Positions 59,005-64,000 of a stretch of DNA of 64,000 bases are shown here, one piece after another; position 1 is the stretch's first letter; each line of letters opens with the position of its first letter. The notes under the pieces were generated by a model that saw only the letters and a program-made list of their open reading frames with translations, had not been told where the DNA came from and did no database searches. The stretch covers positions 9,438,501 through 9,502,500 of the forward strand of contig JBAIAC010000035.1 in assembly GCA_037349315.1 (NCBI GenBank). The letters run 5' to 3'. The translations under genes and the position numbers were made by a program. This DNA comes from Chelydra serpentina (lineage: Eukaryota > Chordata > Testudines > Chelydridae).

Positions 59005-59212
59005 ACTTTGCATTTGCACAATACTTTTTATCTGATGTTTTCAAATATTGTTACACCTTATTGCCTCCAAATCAGAGATGAGGAAGCCAAGGCAAGTAAA
59101 GGCTAAGTTACTTGCCTAGGGTCAAACACAAAGTCAGTGGCAGAGTTGGGAACAGAAACCAGGTCTCCTGAGTTCAGGTCCCATGCTCTAAGCACTAGGA
59201 AACACTACCACC
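59005..59212 (-). mobile_element. MIR-like SINE, inverted
   Basis: 'cagagatgaggaagccaagg', 'gttacttgcctagggtcaaa', 'aagtcagtggcagagttggg' and 'ccaggtctcctgagttcagg' then 'ccatgctctaagcacta' reproduce the reverse complement of a MIR-type SINE, tail to head. Confidence 0.75.
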
Positions 59213-61284
59213 CTATGTTTGATTATCCAGATTTTAGCACATTTTCACCAAGCTGTAATTTCATGATATAACGCTCTATGAATTGAGTCCAGGATGCAAT
59301 GCTACCTTTCCCCTTCCAACCTGGCCTTTGCACAAGCTGATCCATCAGTGATAAACAGAAAAGAAACACAGACATAAATGAACACCAGATGTAAAATGGA
59401 TTATGTTGTCTGTGTAAATAATTAAGAGGAACTCTAAAGGAACAAAGGGGAGTTACCTGCCCACCGCCCCATTGGCTTTGAAATGAAGTTGGGTGGCCTA
59501 TAATAATCTTCCCCTTAGTAGGGATGCCCAGTGATCTCTTGGAGCTCATTATTAGTCAAGGATCTGAGGCGGGGGAGTGTAAGAAAGCTCCATTTCCTCT
59601 CCCCCCACCCCCACCCCCACCCCGTAGCTAGTCTCCCCATTTCTTTTGGCAGGAAAAGGGTAGCAGGGGGAGGACTTACTGTACACAGAACTTAAAGGAC
59701 ATCCTTGGGAGGAGTAAAAGATCTTAACACCAGCTCCTGTAACCATACCCTTGAGCACAAATATTACTCACACTGGTTTAAATTCACTCATTGGTAGAGT
59801 ATCGCTTAACCCGTTCAGCACCCCAGAATGGGGGATGTGCCGATGTGGGCAGCTCTCTGCACCCTCTGTGGGCTGGGGGGAAGTTGGATCTGTCTGAGGT
59901 CTGAATATTCTGGCATGGAGTGGAGCACTGTAGAAGAACCACCAGATGCAGTCTTACATTGGATCCAGTGCCTGTCCTGGGCTATGGAGCAACAGTGGCC
60001 ACTCTTACCGCCCTTAGGAGTGGGACTGGCCATGGGCGTGGATTAGATCCCTCTCCAATCACCACATAATTCCTTGCACAAGTCCCATTTACGCAGGTGG
60101 TGTGGATGGGGGACTCAAACTGCATCCATTTACAGCACTCACCTTTGAGATCTACACCTGTTATTGTGATGGTGCAATAGAATGTCAAGCACTCCTCCTT
60201 CGCAAGCATATACTGCCATATCTCACTTGCTGGATCCACTGCAAGTTTGCAGCTCTGAGGATATCTTAGTGGTACTTAGTTTTCAAGGAATAGGGTTGAA
60301 AGACATTGCAAAGGAATAGACAAGTCACTTGCCCCTGATTTTTCTAATACATTTTCTCTCATTTCTACCTTTAAGCTTCAGGTCCCAAAATACAAATCAT
60401 AAGCTCCATGAACCACCTGGAGGGGACACAGTTACCGGTGCAACATTCTCTTTCACATTCTGGAAATGCTCCACAGTGTTTTTAGAAAAGAGGGTAGGAA
60501 AGGAGAAAGGGTATCATCACAGGTAGAATGAAATCAGCATGGGAGAAATCTGAATCAAAATGTAAAACTAAACAGCATGTCAAGATTTAAGGAGCTGTGG
60601 AATATTTACATAAATGCTAACTGCATAAAGCACATAGCATACTTTCTAGCGAAAGACCAACTCTGGAGCCTGAATGAAAGAACCGGACTGGGGACATCAA
60701 ATGGAATGTATGGTAGCTCAAGCACACTGAACCAATTAGTCATGTAGTAAAGGGTGTGGAATGGAAAACTTTCATTGACTTCAATGTGCTTTGGGTCAGG
60801 CATGTATGTCTAGAAATCCTTCATCTCTTAAGTAGCAATAATATAGAGCCAAATCTTTTTTCCATTTAAACCAATGAGAACTTTCTTGTTAACTTCAGTA
60901 TTGAGCTCAGAGTGTGATCACCCTAACCCTACCCTAAAAATTCAGTCAACTGAGCCAAGGGCAAATGCAAATTCTTTTGTGGAAACGTCTTGTTCCTGGA
61001 TGACGAGTTTCCCACTGTGCGGGGCGGATAGCCAAGCTGATGAAAGCTCATGGCATTAGTGTATGTAAGGGACACCGCTCCATCTTGATATTTTTGCCTA
61101 TCTGCCAGCTCTGTATAAGCTGTTTGTGGGCTGGTAAGTAAATAGAATGCATTGTGAAGTGTCAACTATTATGTAACGCCATATTTCCTTCCTGTTTGTA
61201 ACGGCTACCATTAAAACAACAAAGGAAATGAAGCCACAGAATCTTACTTTGCCACTACGCCCCAAATTCTTCCTAGAGATATTG

Positions 61285-61560
61285 TTATGATTTGAATATG
61301 GCATAACTAAGATGTGTTTTGGGCAAGGTAAGTCATGTGAGATATCATTGGAAAGGTTGATTTGCTAAACATTCTATGGCACCCCAGAGGTGGGGGTAAC
61401 CCGTCACACTTACGTTCAAGTAATGTTACCAATCTGCTTAAGCTGACAAAAACAAGACGCATTAGATTTAAGCTTGCCCAGGCAAAGGTCCTGGTATCAC
61501 ATGGCCTCACTCATGCTGTGATGCCTGGGTATAAAGGCACTGCCTAGGGTCTTAGCCTTA
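61285..61560 (+). mobile_element. LTR/ERV-like fragment (tentative)
   Basis: 'aagtcatgtgagatatcatt' corresponds to 'aatcatgtgaggtctcaaat' at 43640, and a TATA-like 'gggtataaaggcac' follows at about 61528. It is probably the 5' part of the same LTR family. No coding domain. Confidence 0.4.
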
Positions 61561-63639
61561 TCTTTGAATTTCCTTGTGTCTCTGGGTTTGTCAGACTTTT
61601 AATGCCAACTTTGACATATTCTTGTGCCTTATTAACATGCTTTATATAGTCATCCCCTTGTTAACAAACAGGACAGTATTTTAGTAGAGCATCAATACCT
61701 GTCTAACTCTGTGGTCTTTCAAGCTTCACAATATCGGGTAGATGGTTCCGTATACAGGGAGTTACCCATGAATGGGCCAGGAATCTTCAAAAAGTGCGCT
61801 TACTACTGTGCATTTAACCCATTCTCCCTTCCTCACATCACCCTCCCCAAAATACAGCTCAGGGGCAGGAGTAGGTTATAATTGTACCTCATCTGATATA
61901 ATTACACAAATTCATCTGTTTAAAAGAACTAGGAATTTGCTCAGCATGTTGTGACTACAGTGATGTCATACTGACACCTTCTGTAAACCGGGGGAAATAT
62001 TCCGTTTAGAGAGAGTCCTCCACAGCCAATATTGTATTATCTGCATGTCTGTTCTCCAGTTTATTCCCCTCCATGGAAGTAGGTGTCATGCTCCTTGATA
62101 TCATAAGACTGTGGGTTCCACTTCAGGGCAGACTGTTCTATAACAGGGAAGTTACCCCAGTGGCAGCTGTGACTCTAACTCCTTAGCCGCGCCAGCTCAC
62201 CGCACTGCTTATTAACTCCCTAGGCTTTTGCCAGCCTCAGTATAGCACTTAAACAGTCCCCTTGGAAACCCCAGTCCCTCTTGACACTAAGTAAGTGGAC
62301 CCCTGTGAAATTAGGTCTCTTTCACTGTAATGTCACAAAACATCCAAGTTCCATGGTTCTCAAAGGACCAGTCACACACCACAGGTCAATCAGCTCCTTC
62401 CTAGATCTCCCTCCTTTACCCAATGAGGCAACACTCAGTCCGATCCTGTAATAAACTTCCTTAGGCTGTATTAATTAAATGAAAACGAAGCAAGAGATAT
62501 TTGCACAATGCTAAGAATACTAAAGACACAGACAGACAAAGACAAACTTAGGTGATTATCTTATAAAACTTCTGTTTAAAGTAACACAGTCCTACAGGTT
62601 CAGCTTCTGTGCCTTATCCCAGCTGTGGCAGCTAAAGGTCCTTTACCTGGGAGACAAAGCCCTTGCTTCTTAGGATCCAATCAAGTATAAAGCCCTGTGT
62701 CCTTCCAGGAGGCAGCTTTTATCCGAAAACCCTGACATCGGATTGTTCTGACCCCAGAGGTAACAGATGCAAAAGGTGATGCGGGAGTCCAGGAGGTAAT
62801 TCTTCAGTGAAGTCATCCTGTGTGACGCATCCCTGGGTAGGAGTTTCCCCTTCTTTGTTGTCCTGTAAACTGTACCCACCTCCTGTACTGAGAATCAAGG
62901 AGTTTCCTCAGGACATGTTGCTTTTCAATGGGTGTCAATTGACCACTCTGTCCCCTAAGGGATGTAGCCACTGCTATGGGCGAAACTCAGCAATGATTAA
63001 TGGCGCTTGTTATCATGAGGTCTGTCCCAGCCATGTGAGAGTTATGTAATGCATATGTACAGTTATTACTCTTAACATGAGAAATACAGAGATAAGTATC
63101 TGAGCATTACAGCCATCCATTCACCAGCATTTAGGAAAGTCCAGGCACAACACGTTTTACTGCAATTTTAACAACTTAATTTTAATAATGGTCCATCAGC
63201 ATTAAGCCTTCCAGACTCTCCGTTGATACATAGCCTAGAGTTGGCCTAAGTCTCCAACCTCACAACACGATCCTGTTAACTTTCTCCTCCTGCTTATTCC
63301 CTACCTGAAGTCTCAATTCCCCTTTTGCAACGGCACAGCCAGTTGTTTTTGAAATCATGATGATGTCACAAGCAGGGAAGAAGGGGCTAGATTTAGCCCT
63401 GGGATACACTGTCAGGGCACATGTCCCCAGTGGCTGCAGATCCATCAGGAAGGATGCTGGGATGGCTAAAGGTTCCTGCAACTCCTCTGCCCTCCAAGTG
63501 GACAGTTGTTGGCTGCACCGCCCTGGAAGCGGGCAGCACTGGCCTACAGAGGGGAGCATTGCTAGGTTGGACACAGAGTGCGCTGAAACTCAACACAATT
63601 TAGAGACTCAACTCCAGGAGAATCTCCAGAGAGTAGTGG

Positions 63640-63938
63640 TGTTTAGAGCGGCTCTGAGTTCTTCCTCCCGCGACCCCTCCCCCGCGGAAATTTTTGAAGA
63701 AAATGAACAAACTTTTCTTTTTGCTAAACTTTTCCACATTTTCAGCCAAAGAAGTCAAACCCCAAAAGATTTGGGCCAAAAACCAAAAGATTTGGCTGAA
63801 AATGTTTGGATTTTCGCTGAAATATTTTGTCAAAAAATGAAATTTTCCACAGAAAGCAGACAAAAATATTTCATTGTGATGAAAACATACGTTTCCATCC
63901 AAAAACAGTTTTGATGGTAACATTTTCCACCAGCCCTA
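63640..63938. repeat. hAT-MITE-like repeat, AT-rich palindromic
   Basis: It ends 'cattttccaccagccctag', whose inverse ctagggctggtgg is a hAT-like terminus shared with the element at 25714. The interior has 'ggctgaaaatgtttgg' and 'ccacattttcagcc' inverted words. The 185-residue ORF at 63357-63914 runs into it and is not a gene. Confidence 0.55.
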
Positions 63939-64000
63939 GTGATCTACAAAGCTTGCCTGGGGATAATCTGAGAATGAGGTAGATGTAAGCTGCAGCTACC

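Larger units (their letters stand above)
58468..64000 (+). other. CXCL14: CXCL14 intron 3 (start; runs off the window)
   Basis: From the GTGAGT donor no acceptor followed by the expected terminal codons was found up to 64000, so the intron is at least 5.5 kb. The stretch holds old SINE, LTR-like and palindromic repeats. A (C)n(A)-type run lies at 59600-59625. The sequence at 61960-63110 looks like old repeat DNA that I cannot assign. Confidence 0.7.

Noticed and set aside
60279..60293. GTT TTC AAG GAA TAG, resembling the expected last codons of CXCL14
   Set aside because: The bases before it are 'ctta', so there is no AG one base upstream to act as acceptor in the needed phase, and the upstream tract is not pyrimidine-rich. 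Probably chance.
63357..63914. 185-residue ORF near the window end
   Set aside because: It runs into a palindromic AT-rich repeat and has no recognisable domain.
1..64000. NEUROG1, SLC25A48, IL9 or LECT2 exons expected from mammalian synteny
   Set aside because: I looked for recognisable parts of these neighbours and found none in the window.
1..64000. CRISPR arrays, operons, tRNA or rRNA genes
   Set aside because: The DNA is vertebrate nuclear sequence. The only tRNA-like segments are SINE heads, and the only regular repeats are microsatellites and the minisatellite noted.

Overview
The window is vertebrate nuclear DNA, most likely from a cryptodiran turtle. It holds CR1 LINE 3' ends in bird/turtle style, several Cry-type tRNA-derived SINEs ending in the block around gtgcctagcacaatg plus an (AAT)n tail, and many palindromic non-autonomous DNA transposons of types I associate with turtle genomes. 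AT-rich intergenic DNA, GT-AG introns and the lack of long ORFs also fit. I could not run a database search, so repeat names rest on recognition and on features visible here (inverted termini, target-site duplications, tails).

Only one protein-coding gene can be supported: CXCL14 (BRAK), a CXC chemokine on the + strand. Its first three coding exons lie at 54185-54248, 55273-55378 and 58357-58467, in matching phases (1, 2, 2) with consensus splice sites. A TATA-like promoter region lies near 53911-53960. The last exon, expected to encode only the final few residues and the 3'UTR, is not in the window, so intron 3 is at least 5.5 kb.

Layout: 1-53.9 kb is a gene desert upstream of CXCL14, made of repeats separated by unassigned AT-rich sequence. 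The best-defined insertions are five hAT-like elements with 8-bp target-site duplications (25714-26161 inside a Cry SINE, 23542-23739, 28479-28812, 48640-49297, and 54686-54835 inside CXCL14 intron 1). Two fold-back retro-insertions with perfect 12-bp duplications (31176-31362 and 48378-48518) share a 17-bp 3' tail. LTR/ERV-like stretches are suspected at 31.6-32.5, 40.0-40.9, 43.5-44.7 and 61.3-61.6 kb. Candidate regulatory sites are CTCF-type motifs at 32409 and 40855, a perfect RFX X-box at 45499, and a homeodomain-motif-rich block at 50.2-50.7 kb. 54-58.5 kb is the CXCL14 body, and 58.5-64 kb is intron 3 with old repeats.

I see no novel multi-gene system. The observations most worth a second look are the two fold-back retro-insertions, the nested and palindromic hAT elements, the CXCL14 intron-1 insertion, and the bird/reptile-like loop of CXCL14.
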